A DNA stretch of 64,000 bases from Lichenibacterium ramalinae (GTDB lineage: Bacteria; Pseudomonadota; Alphaproteobacteria; Rhizobiales; Beijerinckiaceae), in the NCBI RefSeq assembly GCF_004137085.1, contig NZ_QYBC01000016.1, forward strand, positions 1 to 64,000, given 5' to 3'. The notes beneath the pieces were generated by a model that saw only the letters and a list, made by a program, of their open reading frames with translations, searched no databases and had not been told where the DNA came from. A program made the position numbers and the translations under genes. Positions 27,106 through 35,120 of this stretch are shown here, in pieces; position 1 is the first letter of the stretch; each line of letters starts with the position of its first letter.

Positions 27106-28182
27106 TTAGCCTCCCCGCGCCGCCGCCACGGCGGCCTCGAAATCATGCGCGCGGTGGTCCGACGTGTGTTCGCCGAGCACCCGCGCCCGGCCCGCCGCCC
27201 CGATGCGGGCGAGTTCCGCGTCGGTGAGGTCGACAGCCGCCAGGGCGTCCCCGGTGCCGCGGGCCACGATCAGTTCGGAGCCCGGCGCGAAGAACGTGTC
27301 GAGCCCCGCCCAGGCGTCGGTGAGGATGGGGGCGCCGCAGGCCGCCGCCTCGAAGAGCCGCCCCGAGGGGCACCAGCCCATCGCCGCCATGGCCTGCCGG
27401 GTGACGTTGAGGGTGAGGCGCCCGGACGAGAAGAAGGCCGGATGGTCCGGCGGGGGCAGGTGGCGGACGAAGAAGATGTTGTCGGTCCAGGGGAAGTCGG
27501 CCGGATATTGCGCGCCGCCGATGAGGAACTTCGCGCCCGGCCGCATCCGGGCCGGCTGGATGAAGAGCGCGTCCAGCGCCGCCTGCCGGTCCGCCGCATA
27601 GGTGCCGAGGTAGGACAGGTCGGTGGCGAACCGCGGTTCGCGCGGCACCGGGCGGTGCAGTTCGGGGTCGACGTGGCCGTAGAGCGGCGCCACGCGGCGG
27701 GCGCCGAGCCGCGTCCTCAGCGCGTCGAGCGCCGGGCCGCCCGTGTAGCTCAGCACGAGGTCGTAGCCGGCGAAGCCGTCCGGCCCCACATAGGCGGGGC
27801 GCCGGTCCTCGGCCCCGTCGAGCGCCGCCAGCGTCACGGGCGTGTCGAGGTCGTAGAAGACGCGCAGCGCGCGGGGAGCGTCGAGCACGGCGCGCTCGGC
27901 GTCGGGCGCGTCCGGGCAATAGGAGGTGACCAGGGCGACATCGGCCTCGGCCACCTCGCGGGCGGCCCGCGCCGCGACGGCGCCCCAGTCCGGGTAGAGC
28001 ACGAGGTCGCCGCCCGGGATGGCGTGGAGGTCGCGGTTGTCGCGGTAGTAATCGGTGTCGCGCTCGAAGAAGACGACGGCGTGGCCGCGCCGGATCAGCG
28101 CCTTGAGCAGGCCCCGCCACAGCGTCGCGTGGCCGTTGCCCCAGGACGACGAGATCGTGAGGCCGAAGACCACGATCTTCAC
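27106..28182 (-). CDS. Glycosyltransferase, CgeB-like (GT-B fold)
   Basis: A 358-residue retaining glycosyltransferase. It begins IVVFGLTISSSWGNGHATLW and has the C-terminal donor region GRLFEAAACGAPILTDAWAG near residue 285, typical of CgeB-type enzymes. The GTG at 28182 overlaps the phosphatase stop (GTGA). Donor and acceptor are unknown; the neighbouring nucleotidyltransferase may make its donor. Confidence 0.75.
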   Translation of the reverse strand: MKIVVFGLTISSSWGNGHATLWRGLLKALIRRGHAVVFFERDTDYYRDNRDLHAIPGGDLVLYPDWGAVAARAAREVAEADVALVTSYCPDAPDAERAVLDAPRALRVFYDLDTPVTLAALDGAEDRRPAYVGPDGFAGYDLVLSYTGGPALDALRTRLGARRVAPLYGHVDPELHRPVPREPRFATDLSYLGTYAADRQAALDALFIQPARMRPGAKFLIGGAQYPADFPWTDNIFFVRHLPPPDHPAFFSSGRLTLNVTRQAMAAMGWCPSGRLFEAAACGAPILTDAWAGLDTFFAPGSELIVARGTGDALAAVDLTDAELARIGAAGRARVLGEHTSDHRAHDFEAAVAAARGG

Positions 28183-28772
28183 GCCGCGACCTCGTTGAGC
28201 CGGACGACGCGCATGTAGTCGCCGTAGACGTGCAGCGTCGTCACCGAGGCGGGGTCGACGACGAGGTGGTCGTGGCGGTCGAGCGACAGGCCCAGCGCCG
28301 CCATGACGACGGCCTTGACGACGTCGGAATGGGTGACGAGCGCCACGGTCTCGTCGCGATCCGTCGCGGCGAGGCGGCCGACGAGGCCGAGGGCCCGGGC
28401 CTGCACGGCCGCCATGCCCTCGCCGTCCGGCATGGCGCAGGTGGCGCGCTCGCTGTTCCAGCGCTGCCACAGCGGGTCGTCGGGAAGCTTGGCGAAATCG
28501 GCGCCCGTCCAGGCGCCGCAGTCGATCTCGTTGATCTCCTCGGCCGTCTCGACCGCGACGCCGGCCCGCGCCGCCACGATGGCGGCGGTTTCCCGCGTGC
28601 GCTCCAGCGGGCTCGACAGGATGCGGGCGATGCCGCGGCCCGCCAGCGCTTCGGCCAGGCGCTCCGCCTCGGCCCGGCCTTCTGCGCTCAGCACCACGCC
28701 CGCCATGCGGCCGGCGAGCACGCGGCCCAGCAGGCCGTGGCTGGCGTGGCGGACGAGGAGCAGCGTCAGCAC
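28179..28772 (-). CDS. Histidine phosphatase family protein
   Basis: A 197-residue member of the phosphoglycerate mutase-like phosphatases. The phosphohistidine motif LLVRHASHG lies near residues 6-14. SPLERTRETA and VTHSDVVKAVV supply the other phosphate-binding residues. It starts with GTG ten bases after the inositol-phosphate synthase stop and overlaps the glycosyltransferase start. In this setting it could dephosphorylate inositol phosphate or a sugar phosphate. Confidence 0.8.
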   Translation of the reverse strand: MLTLLLVRHASHGLLGRVLAGRMAGVVLSAEGRAEAERLAEALAGRGIARILSSPLERTRETAAIVAARAGVAVETAEEINEIDCGAWTGADFAKLPDDPLWQRWNSERATCAMPDGEGMAAVQARALGLVGRLAATDRDETVALVTHSDVVKAVVMAALGLSLDRHDHLVVDPASVTTLHVYGDYMRVVRLNEVAA

Positions 28773-28782
28773 GGCGGCAGGG

Positions 28783-29862
28783 TCACGCGGTGCCCGCCAT
28801 GAAGCGCTCGGTGCGGTCCCGCGCTTCCTCGTCGGTGAACTGGCGCGGCGGCGACTTCATGAAGTAGCTCGACGGGCCGATCAGCGCGCCGCCGATGCCG
28901 CGGTCGAGCCCGAGCTTGGCGCAGCGGACCGCGTCGATGACGACGCCGGCGGAATTGGGCGAGTCCCACACTTCGAGCTTGAGCTCGATGTTCAGCGGCA
29001 CGTTGCCGAAGCCCGTGCCTTCCAGCCGGATGTGCGCCCATTTGCGGTCCGTCAGCCAGGGCACGTAGTCGCTCGGGCCGACGTGGATGTTGTCGGGGTC
29101 GAGCGGCACGTCGAACTGGCTGGACACCGCCTGCGTCTTCGAGATCTTCTTCGATTCCAGGCGGTCGCGCTCCAGCATGTTCTGGAAGTCGGAATTGCCG
29201 CCGAAGTTCAGCTGGTAGGTCCGGTCGAGGCGGATGCCGCGGTCGCGCAGGAGGTTGACCAGCGTGCGGTGCACGATGGTGGCGCCGACCTGGCTCTTGA
29301 TGTCGTCGCCGACGATCGGCAGCCCGGCCTCGGCGAAGCGCTTCTCCCAGACGGGGTTCGACGCGATGAACACCGGCATGCAGTTCACGAAGGCGCAGCC
29401 CGCCTCGAGCGCCCGCTCGGCGTAAAATTCCGCGGCGGCCTGCGAGCCCACCGGCAGGTAGCAGACGAGGACGTCGACGCGGCTGTCCCGCAGCACGGCC
29501 GTGACGTCGGCGGGGGGCGCGTCCGACTCGGGCACGACGTCGCGCAGGTAGCGGCCGAGGCCGTCGAGCGTCGGGCCGCGCTCGACCCGCACGCCGGTCG
29601 GCTTTACGGCGGCGAAGCGCTCGGTGTTGTTGGGGGCGGCGAGCAACGCGTCGGCGAGGTCGAGCCCGACCTTGGCGGCCGACACGTCGAAGGCCGCCGC
29701 CGGCACGACGTCGCCGATGTGGTAGCCGCCGACCTCGACGTTCATGAGGCCCGGTACCGGCGCGTTGGACGAGGCGTCCTTGTAGAATTCGAGACCCTGC
29801 ACGAGGGACGAGGCGCAGTTGCCGACCCCGACGATGCCGATGCGAAGCTGCTTCTGTCCCAA
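28783..29862 (-). CDS. ino1: Inositol-3-phosphate synthase
   Basis: A 359-residue NAD-dependent synthase that isomerises glucose-6-phosphate to myo-inositol phosphate. The Rossmann motif [19 protein letters not shown] opens the protein, and the length matches the short actinobacterial/archaeal type rather than the eukaryotic one. I chose the TTG at 29862 (AGGGA site seven bases upstream). A longer frame to 29997 has no family similarity. It heads the six-gene leftward cassette. Confidence 0.85.
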   Translation of the reverse strand: MGQKQLRIGIVGVGNCASSLVQGLEFYKDASSNAPVPGLMNVEVGGYHIGDVVPAAAFDVSAAKVGLDLADALLAAPNNTERFAAVKPTGVRVERGPTLDGLGRYLRDVVPESDAPPADVTAVLRDSRVDVLVCYLPVGSQAAAEFYAERALEAGCAFVNCMPVFIASNPVWEKRFAEAGLPIVGDDIKSQVGATIVHRTLVNLLRDRGIRLDRTYQLNFGGNSDFQNMLERDRLESKKISKTQAVSSQFDVPLDPDNIHVGPSDYVPWLTDRKWAHIRLEGTGFGNVPLNIELKLEVWDSPNSAGVVIDAVRCAKLGLDRGIGGALIGPSSYFMKSPPRQFTDEEARDRTERFMAGTA

Positions 29863-29887
29863 TGTCCGATCCCTGTGATGCCAGCGC

Positions 29888-29916
29888 TGCTTAGGACGGA
29901 ACGCGGCGGTTTGCAA
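29888..29916 (-). promoter_or_regulatory. Candidate promoter of the inositol cassette
   Basis: On the minus strand TTGCAA (29911-29916) and TAAGCA (29888-29893) are 17 bases apart and lie about 25 bases before the ino1 start. The -10 match is weak. Confidence 0.35.
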
Positions 29917-30074
29917 AGCGGCCCCGTCCTCCACGGCGGTGGACGGGTGAACGGGTCGCAGGGCCTGGCCGGCCCGGCGCGCGGACCATCTTGCCATGGT
30001 TCAAGTCTTCTTAAGGCCCCTGGTGTCATTTGGCACCGTGGTCCGGCGCGTGGTGGCGGGACGGGGCGAGGCTG

Positions 30075-31169
30075 ATGGTGTCGAGTCGAGGCGTTTCGGC
30101 CGCGGTCTGCGTGATGGTCGGCCTGTGCTGCGTGGTCAGCGTCCTCCGGGACCAGGGACGGCAGGACGGCGCCGCCGTGGCGGTGACGATCGCGCCGGCG
30201 GAAGCGCCGGCTCAGGGATCGGAACCCGCCCCCGCACCGGCGCGGCCGCCGCAGGAGCCCGCCCGGGCCGCCGCCGCCACCGCCGCCGCCCCGGCCGCCC
30301 CGGCCGCCGACGTCGACACGGAGCTTCCCACGGGCTCGATCGCGCCGGGCTCGGCCCTGCATGTGCCGAACCCCGCCGCCTATGCCGATGCCGCCAGGGC
30401 GGGGTCCTCGCTGGTCGTCACGGGGGCCGAGGCCATCAACTATCTCGCCGGCAACACGCTGCGGCGGGAAACGCCGGGGGAACCGCTCCACTTCACCTAT
30501 TTCGCCTCGCGCGGCGTGATGGGCGAGGGCGACGAGCGCGGCTTCACGGCCCGGCGCTGGAGCCGCGAGAACCCCGAACTGTGCGAGGCCGGCCCCGGCG
30601 GCGGCACGCTGTGCCGGAGCGTGACGATCCTGCTCGACGGCAAGTACGAGTTCCCCGGCGCACGGCTCGGCACCGTGACGCTCGGCGCCGCGGGCGGCAC
30701 GGCTCCCACCACTGCCGTGCTGGTCAAGGGCAATGCCGTGCATTTCCCCGAGCACATCCCCCTGCTCGACAGCAGCGTGGGCCTGGCGGAGGACGGGGCA
30801 TCGGCCCCCGCCAGGGCCAGGGCGGGCGATCCCGTCGAGGCCCTCGTCGGCCGGCCCGCGGCCGTGACGGGCGAGGGCGACGCGCGGGACCGGCTCATCG
30901 TCTTCTACGCGAAGGACAACCGGCGCCTGGAACTCCGGCAGGTCCAGGAGGGGGACGGCAAGGCCGTCGAGGTGAAGATGGGTCACTGGCGCGCCGCCAA
31001 GGGCAACCTGTGCCAGTCGCGCCTCGCCGGCGACGCGGCCCAGAGCTGCTTCAAGGTCGAACAGCTCGCCGGCGGCGCCGTGCGGCTCGTCCCGGCCGGC
31101 AAGACCGGCGAGGCCGAGACGCTGACACCGCTGACCGAGACCGGCGCCCGCGTGGTGGCGCAGGACTGA
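30075..31169 (+). CDS. Membrane-anchored hypothetical protein
   Basis: A 364-residue protein with one N-terminal helix (about residues 6-24). An Ala/Pro-rich linker (about 30-90) and a folded periplasmic region follow. The region contains two Cys pairs, near residues 170-180 (NPELCEAG, TLCRS) and 315-330 (NLCQSRLAG, QSCFK). No family is recognised. I chose the ATG at 30075 because of the GGGCGAGG before it and the membrane helix right after it; the frame extends upstream to 30030. It faces away from ino1 and has no downstream partner on its strand. Confidence 0.65.
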   Translation: MVSSRGVSAAVCVMVGLCCVVSVLRDQGRQDGAAVAVTIAPAEAPAQGSEPAPAPARPPQEPARAAAATAAAPAAPAADVDTELPTGSIAPGSALHVPNPAAYADAARAGSSLVVTGAEAINYLAGNTLRRETPGEPLHFTYFASRGVMGEGDERGFTARRWSRENPELCEAGPGGGTLCRSVTILLDGKYEFPGARLGTVTLGAAGGTAPTTAVLVKGNAVHFPEHIPLLDSSVGLAEDGASAPARARAGDPVEALVGRPAAVTGEGDARDRLIVFYAKDNRRLELRQVQEGDGKAVEVKMGHWRAAKGNLCQSRLAGDAAQSCFKVEQLAGGAVRLVPAGKTGEAETLTPLTETGARVVAQD

Positions 31170-31238
31170 CGACCACCGCGGGCCGCCGCCCGGGACGCCA
31201 TCTCGGCGACCGCCGAGGGGCGACGGCGGGGGCGGTGT

Positions 31239-32531
31239 TCAGCGCCCGGGTCCGCCGCCCGACCCGCCACCGCCACCAGGGCCGCCCGACCCGCCACCGC
31301 CACCAGGGCCGCCCGACCCGCCACCGCCACCAGGGCCGCCCGGCCCACCAGGGCCACCAGGGCCGCCCGGCCCGCCGCCGCGCCCGGGGCCGCCCGGCGG
31401 GCCACCGCGGCCGCCGTCGACGGCCCCGCGGGGCCCCTCCGGCGCACCCGGTCGCTCCGGTCCGCCGATGCCCCCGGGTCGCCCGTCACCCTCGCGTCCG
31501 GGAGGGCCCCCCGGGCGGCCTGGACCGCCGTCGCCGCGCCCCGACCCGCGCGTGTCGCGCTCGACGCGCAGGGATTCCGCGTCGAGCCTCCCGGCCGGCC
31601 CGGGTCGCGCCACCACGACGGCCCGAACCGCGCCGTCGGGATCCAGCGCGTCCAACGCGGTCCCGGAGGCGGCGACGGCGAGCCCGGAGCCGAGTTGCAG
31701 CCCTTCGGGCGCGCGGGCCACATAGGCTTCGAGCGAGAGCCTGTCGGCCGCCGCGAAGGGCACGCGGGGCTCCACCGTCACCGAGGCGGCCCGGAAGGCG
31801 CCCCCGGCGAACCGCCCCACCAGCGTCACCTCCCGCCCGAGCAGCGCCGGCGCCACCCCCAGGATGCGGGTGCCGCCGATCGCGAGGCCGCCCGCGGGCC
31901 CGGCCGCGACGGGGCCGCGCAGCCGCGCAGCGCCGCGCGGCCGCCGCTCGACGAGGCTCGCCACGACGACGCCGTCGGGACGGCGCAACCCGCCGACGGC
32001 GAGGATGTCGCCGGGCCGGTGCGGCGGCAGGGCCACGCCCTCGCCGACCAGGATGCGCTGCCCCAGAACCGTGAGGCTTCCGGCCGCGCCGGCCTCGACG
32101 GGCCCCACCACCTCGCTGTGAACGACGATGGCGCGCGTCGCCAGCACGCCGCCGCGCTGCCGCGCCAGCACGCGGACGACGTGGCCGATCCGCAGGTCCT
32201 GCAGCGTCGCCGGCCGGCCGTCGATCGACACCCGCACCCGCGGCGGGAAGGTGACGCGCAGGTCGTTGACCACGATGCTGCCGAACCGCCGGATGGTCCC
32301 GATGACGCCGGTGCCGCCGATGCCACGGTCCTGGCCCAGCGTTTCCGATGGGTCGATCGGCACCGCGCCGGTGCCGCCGAGCCCGCGGTCGGGCGTGCCG
32401 GACCCCGGTGCCGGCGAGCCCTGTGCCGGCCGAGCCTGTGCCAGGGCGTCGCCGATCCGGAAGGCGGCGCCGTTGAGCAGCAGCGCCGCGAAGGCGCGCC
32501 GCGACGGGCCGTGGGGCCGCGACCCGGTCAA
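31239..32531 (-). CDS. DUF5666 domain protein with Gly-rich tail
   Basis: A 430-residue protein. The N-terminus has a weak signal or tether (about residues 10-30, RRAFAALLLNG). Repeated OB-like DUF5666 modules follow (for example VRVSIDGRPATLQDLRIGHVVRVL and VGPVEAGAAGSLTVLGQRIL). The last 90 residues are a disordered Gly/Pro tail with three GGPGGGGGS units. The TTG at 32531 overlaps the stop of the DUF6502 gene (TTGA), so the two are coupled. An extracytoplasmic role is likely but unproven. Confidence 0.72.
   Translation of the reverse strand: MTGSRPHGPSRRAFAALLLNGAAFRIGDALAQARPAQGSPAPGSGTPDRGLGGTGAVPIDPSETLGQDRGIGGTGVIGTIRRFGSIVVNDLRVTFPPRVRVSIDGRPATLQDLRIGHVVRVLARQRGGVLATRAIVVHSEVVGPVEAGAAGSLTVLGQRILVGEGVALPPHRPGDILAVGGLRRPDGVVVASLVERRPRGAARLRGPVAAGPAGGLAIGGTRILGVAPALLGREVTLVGRFAGGAFRAASVTVEPRVPFAAADRLSLEAYVARAPEGLQLGSGLAVAASGTALDALDPDGAVRAVVVARPGPAGRLDAESLRVERDTRGSGRGDGGPGRPGGPPGREGDGRPGGIGGPERPGAPEGPRGAVDGGRGGPPGGPGRGGGPGGPGGPGGPGGPGGGGGSGGPGGGGGSGGPGGGGGSGGGPGR
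31261..31341. repeat. Three 27-bp repeats coding GGPGGGGGS
   Basis: Exact 27-bp units begin at 31261, 31288 and 31315. On the minus strand each encodes Gly-Gly-Pro followed by a Gly5-Ser stretch. They sit in the C-terminal tail of the DUF5666 protein and resemble a flexible linker. Confidence 0.85.
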
Positions 32532-33400
32532 GCGCCGTCCTCCGGGGGGCGGGGCGCGGCGGTGCCCTCGGCCTCGCCGGGCGGCGGCAATTCCTCGGCG
32601 AAGACGTAGACGCCGAAGTTCCAGCGCCACCGGCCGCCGGCATCCGATTCGCAGGCGCGGTGGGCCTGCCGGTTGGCAGCCGTCAGCGCGTCCATGGCGA
32701 GGGCGCGCGAGCGCCGTTCGAGGTCCGCGGCGACGGCCTCCGACAGGCCGTCGTAGTGGACGGCCCGCTCGAGGAAGCGCGGCGTCTCCGCCGAGATGTT
32801 GGCCACGGCCGATGCCACGTGGTCGTGCAGGTTGCGGCCGAAATAGTAGAGCTGCTGTTCGTCGCCGCCCTGGGGCACGAAGGCACGGTCGAGCAGCGTG
32901 ACGACATCGTCGGCGTCCAGCACGGCGAGCCGCCTGTCGATCCATTCGTCGAGCACGGCGCGCGGGCGCACGTCCCGCGTGACGGAGGCGACCAGCGCCT
33001 CGAAGGAGGGCCGTCCGGCCGGTGCCACGCGGGGCAGCGGCAGCGGCAGGCCGGCCTCGTCCGTCGTGTCCCGGTCGGCGAGCCAGCGCGCCAGGATGCG
33101 GCTCGTGCGCGACAGGGCAGCCGGGACGGCGTTCACCGGGGCCCCGGCCCCGCGCAGTCGGCGGACCTCCTTGCGGTGGATGCCGGTCAGCAGGCTGACG
33201 CGGCTGTCCGTCTGTTCCTTGCCGGGCAGGGAGAAGTCGTGCTCGGCCACATTGACGTAGAGCTCCCGCAACATGTCGCACAGCGCCGGAAAGGTGATGC
33301 CGCGCCGCACGAGGAGCCGGACCAGGGGCCGCAGCACCCGCAGCAACGCCGCCTGCAGCCTGCTGGTGTCGAGGGGGACGTCTTTGGGCATCTGGGGCAC
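32528..33400 (-). CDS. DUF6502 family protein, probable regulator
   Basis: A 290-residue cytoplasmic protein. Residues about 20-85 read as a winged-helix-like DNA-binding region (GITFPALCDMLRELYVNVAE, TDSRVSLLTGIHRKEVRRLR). The remainder is an unrecognised helical domain. DUF6502 genes are commonly next to DUF5666 genes, as here. Two matching palindromes lie 50-100 bases upstream, which fits autoregulation. The ATG at 33400 is well placed. Confidence 0.7.
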   Translation of the reverse strand: MPQMPKDVPLDTSRLQAALLRVLRPLVRLLVRRGITFPALCDMLRELYVNVAEHDFSLPGKEQTDSRVSLLTGIHRKEVRRLRGAGAPVNAVPAALSRTSRILARWLADRDTTDEAGLPLPLPRVAPAGRPSFEALVASVTRDVRPRAVLDEWIDRRLAVLDADDVVTLLDRAFVPQGGDEQQLYYFGRNLHDHVASAVANISAETPRFLERAVHYDGLSEAVAADLERRSRALAMDALTAANRQAHRACESDAGGRWRWNFGVYVFAEELPPPGEAEGTAAPRPPEDGA

Positions 33401-33450
33401 GGCGCCATCTTAGGGCGAGCCTCGGCGACGTTCAATGCAGCAGCCTCATT

Positions 33451-33471
33451 GTGTGGGAATAAATCCCACAC
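33451..33471. promoter_or_regulatory. Palindrome 1, candidate DUF6502 operator
   Basis: Perfect 8-bp arms GTGTGGGA and TCCCACAC enclose ATAAA. The inner core GTGGGA-N5-TCCCAC recurs at 33480-33496. The site is AT-rich in a GC-rich setting and lies between the divergent DUF6502 and small membrane protein genes. Confidence 0.65.
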
Positions 33472-33479
33472 GGCTTGAC

Positions 33480-33496
33480 GTGGGAAATATTCCCAC
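33480..33496. promoter_or_regulatory. Palindrome 2, candidate DUF6502 operator
   Basis: GTGGGAA-ATA-TTCCCAC is a perfect inverted repeat whose core equals that of the site at 33451-33471, with centres 27 bases apart. A TTGACG (33475-33480) overlaps its left end and could be a -35 box for the rightward gene. Confidence 0.65.
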
Positions 33497-33527
33497 TTAG
33501 GGCGGTCGTATGATCCAAGAGGCCGCC

Positions 33528-33803
33528 ATGCACACCCCCGCCGCCGCATCACCGACGACCGCTGGCTTCGGCCCCGGCGATGCCCTGGCGTCGCTCGGCG
33601 CCACGCAGCGGGCCTGCCTCGGGCGCGGGCTGAGCCTTGTCCTGATCCTGGCGCTCGCCTGCGTGACGCTGGTCTATGCGCCGCTGCTCGGCCGCCCGGA
33701 CGGCACGACCGCCGGGGGTGCCGCGATCCGCGTGGCGCATGAGGCGACGACCGGCCCTCGCCCTTCCACCCGCACGGGCGCGCGCCCCCGCAAAAAAGCG
33801 TGA
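33528..33803 (+). CDS. Small membrane protein, divergent from DUF6502
   Basis: A 91-residue protein with one strong helix (about residues 36-55, GLSLVLILALACVTLVYAPLL) and a basic tail ending RPRKKA. No family is recognised. The ATG at 33528 has an AAGAGG site five bases upstream, better than the ATG at 33510. It shares the twin-operator region with the DUF6502 gene, so it may be co-regulated. Confidence 0.55.
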   Translation: MHTPAAASPTTAGFGPGDALASLGATQRACLGRGLSLVLILALACVTLVYAPLLGRPDGTTAGGAAIRVAHEATTGPRPSTRTGARPRKKA

Positions 33804-33907
33804 GCGTGACCGCAGTGGGCGCAAACCGAACCCTTCCGAGCGGCGTTGTCGCAGCGACGGCGACGGGGGCTCATGCGAGCAGGTCCGCGCCTCGCGCGGA
33901 GTGCCCC

Positions 33908-34168
33908 ATGTCCATCATCTACACGATCATCATCGGCTTCCTGGCCGGCGTCATCGCCAAGTTCCTGATGCCCGGCCCCAACGAGCCCGGCGGCTTCATC
34001 CTGACCACGATCCTCGGCATCGTCGGCGCCTTCGTGGCCACCTATCTCGGCCAGGCGATCGGCTGGTACGGCCCCAACCAAGGCGCCGGCTTCATCGGGG
34101 CGATCGTCGGCGCCATCGTCGTGCTGTTCATCTACGGCTTCTTCGCCCGGCGCTCGACGACCCTGTGA
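33908..34168 (+). CDS. GlsB/YeaQ/YmgE family membrane protein
   Basis: An 86-residue protein of three membrane helices with the family's glycine pattern: MSIIYTIIIGFLAGVIAKFL, GFILTTILGIVGAFVATYLG and GFIGAIVGAIVVLFIYGFF. These stress-associated envelope proteins have no defined activity. The ATG at 33908 starts the first helix; an upstream frame extension to 33800 is not hydrophobic and is dropped. Confidence 0.88.
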   Translation: MSIIYTIIIGFLAGVIAKFLMPGPNEPGGFILTTILGIVGAFVATYLGQAIGWYGPNQGAGFIGAIVGAIVVLFIYGFFARRSTTL

Positions 34169-34180
34169 TGCGGGGTCACG

Positions 34181-34211
34181 GCGGCGCGGCGGCCGGGTGC
34201 CGCCGCGCCGC
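34181..34211. terminator. Strong hairpin between convergent genes
   Basis: Perfect 13-bp arms GCGGCGCGGCGGC and GCCGCCGCGCCGC enclose CGGGT, between the stops at 34168 (+) and 34218 (-). It can serve both strands. No T-run follows. Confidence 0.6.
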
Positions 34212-34217
34212 TGCGCC

Positions 34218-34424
34218 TCAGTTCCGCTGGCCGGCGAGGGCCGCCTTCATCGGGCAATAGCCGGTGGCGCCGCGATAAGCCAAGGCGGCGCCGCCCGCGA
34301 GGGCGAGCAGGCTCAGCACCATGTTGGGGCGCGGCTTGGCGGCGGCGGCGGCCAGGAACACGCCGATGCCGGTGGAGATGGCGCGTTCGGTGAGGGACAG
34401 CTCGCCGGCGGGATGGTGCGTCAT
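34218..34424 (-). CDS. DUF2892-like small membrane protein
   Basis: A 68-residue protein. ERAISTGIGVFLAA (near residue 13), a second helix with GGAALAYRGATGYCPMKAAL, and the conserved TGYCP match the DUF2892 membrane domain, also found attached to rhodanese domains. The Cys is conserved in that family. It stands alone on the minus strand. Confidence 0.75.
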   Translation of the reverse strand: MTHHPAGELSLTERAISTGIGVFLAAAAAKPRPNMVLSLLALAGGAALAYRGATGYCPMKAALAGQRN

Positions 34425-34598
34425 GGTGGGGGTGCTCCGGATGCGCCCCCGGAGGCGGGCGGCGTCTCGCTCACCGTAACGGTCGGGACCCGGGCCAGTT
34501 CCCGCCACGCCCCCAGCCCCCCGGCCCCCGTGATGCCTTGCCGCGCATGGCGGCCCGCGCCACGTCCGGGGCCCTGCCCCGCTGCCCGGAAGCCCGAA

Positions 34599-35120
34599 TT
34601 GAACCTCACCTGGATCACCCCCTCCCTCGCGATCGGCGGCCGCCTGTCGGACGACGAGGCCGCCCGCCTCGCCGCCGCCGAGGGGGTCGGCGCCGTCGTC
34701 GACCTCCGCAGCGAGGCCGTCGACGAGCGCGCCATCCTGGCCGCCCAGGGCATCGCCTTCCTGCATCTGCCGACCGACGACCATGCCGCCATCACGCCCG
34801 CCATGCTGGAAGCCGGCGTGGACTTCGTGGCGGCGCAGCGGGCATCGGGGCGGCGCGTCCTGGTCCATTGCGAGCACGGCATCGGCCGCTCGGCCACGCT
34901 GGCCCTGGCGGCGCTGGTCGACGGCGGGCTCGCCCCCCTGGAGGCCTTGGAACTCGCCAAGGACCGGCGCGACCGCGTGTCGCCCAGCCCCGCCCAGTAC
35001 GGCTGCTGGCGGGACTGGCTCGACGCACGGCGCCGGCGCGGCGGCGTCGCCTGGGACGTGCCGGACTTCGACAGCTTCGCCGCCATCGCCTACCGCCACC
35101 TCGGGGCCGCGGCGCCGTGA
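34599..35120 (+). CDS. Dual-specificity phosphatase-like protein
   Basis: A 173-residue member of the cysteine phosphatase superfamily. The P-loop VHCEHGIGRSAT places the nucleophile Cys91 and the phosphate-binding Arg97, with a possible general-acid Asp at 60 or 61 (PTDDHA). A TTG start with a GGAAG site is used, since the upstream frame has no similarity. Its stop overlaps the start of the PRTase-kinase gene (GTGA), a tight functional link. Confidence 0.78.
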   Translation: MNLTWITPSLAIGGRLSDDEAARLAAAEGVGAVVDLRSEAVDERAILAAQGIAFLHLPTDDHAAITPAMLEAGVDFVAAQRASGRRVLVHCEHGIGRSATLALAALVDGGLAPLEALELAKDRRDRVSPSPAQYGCWRDWLDARRRRGGVAWDVPDFDSFAAIAYRHLGAAAP

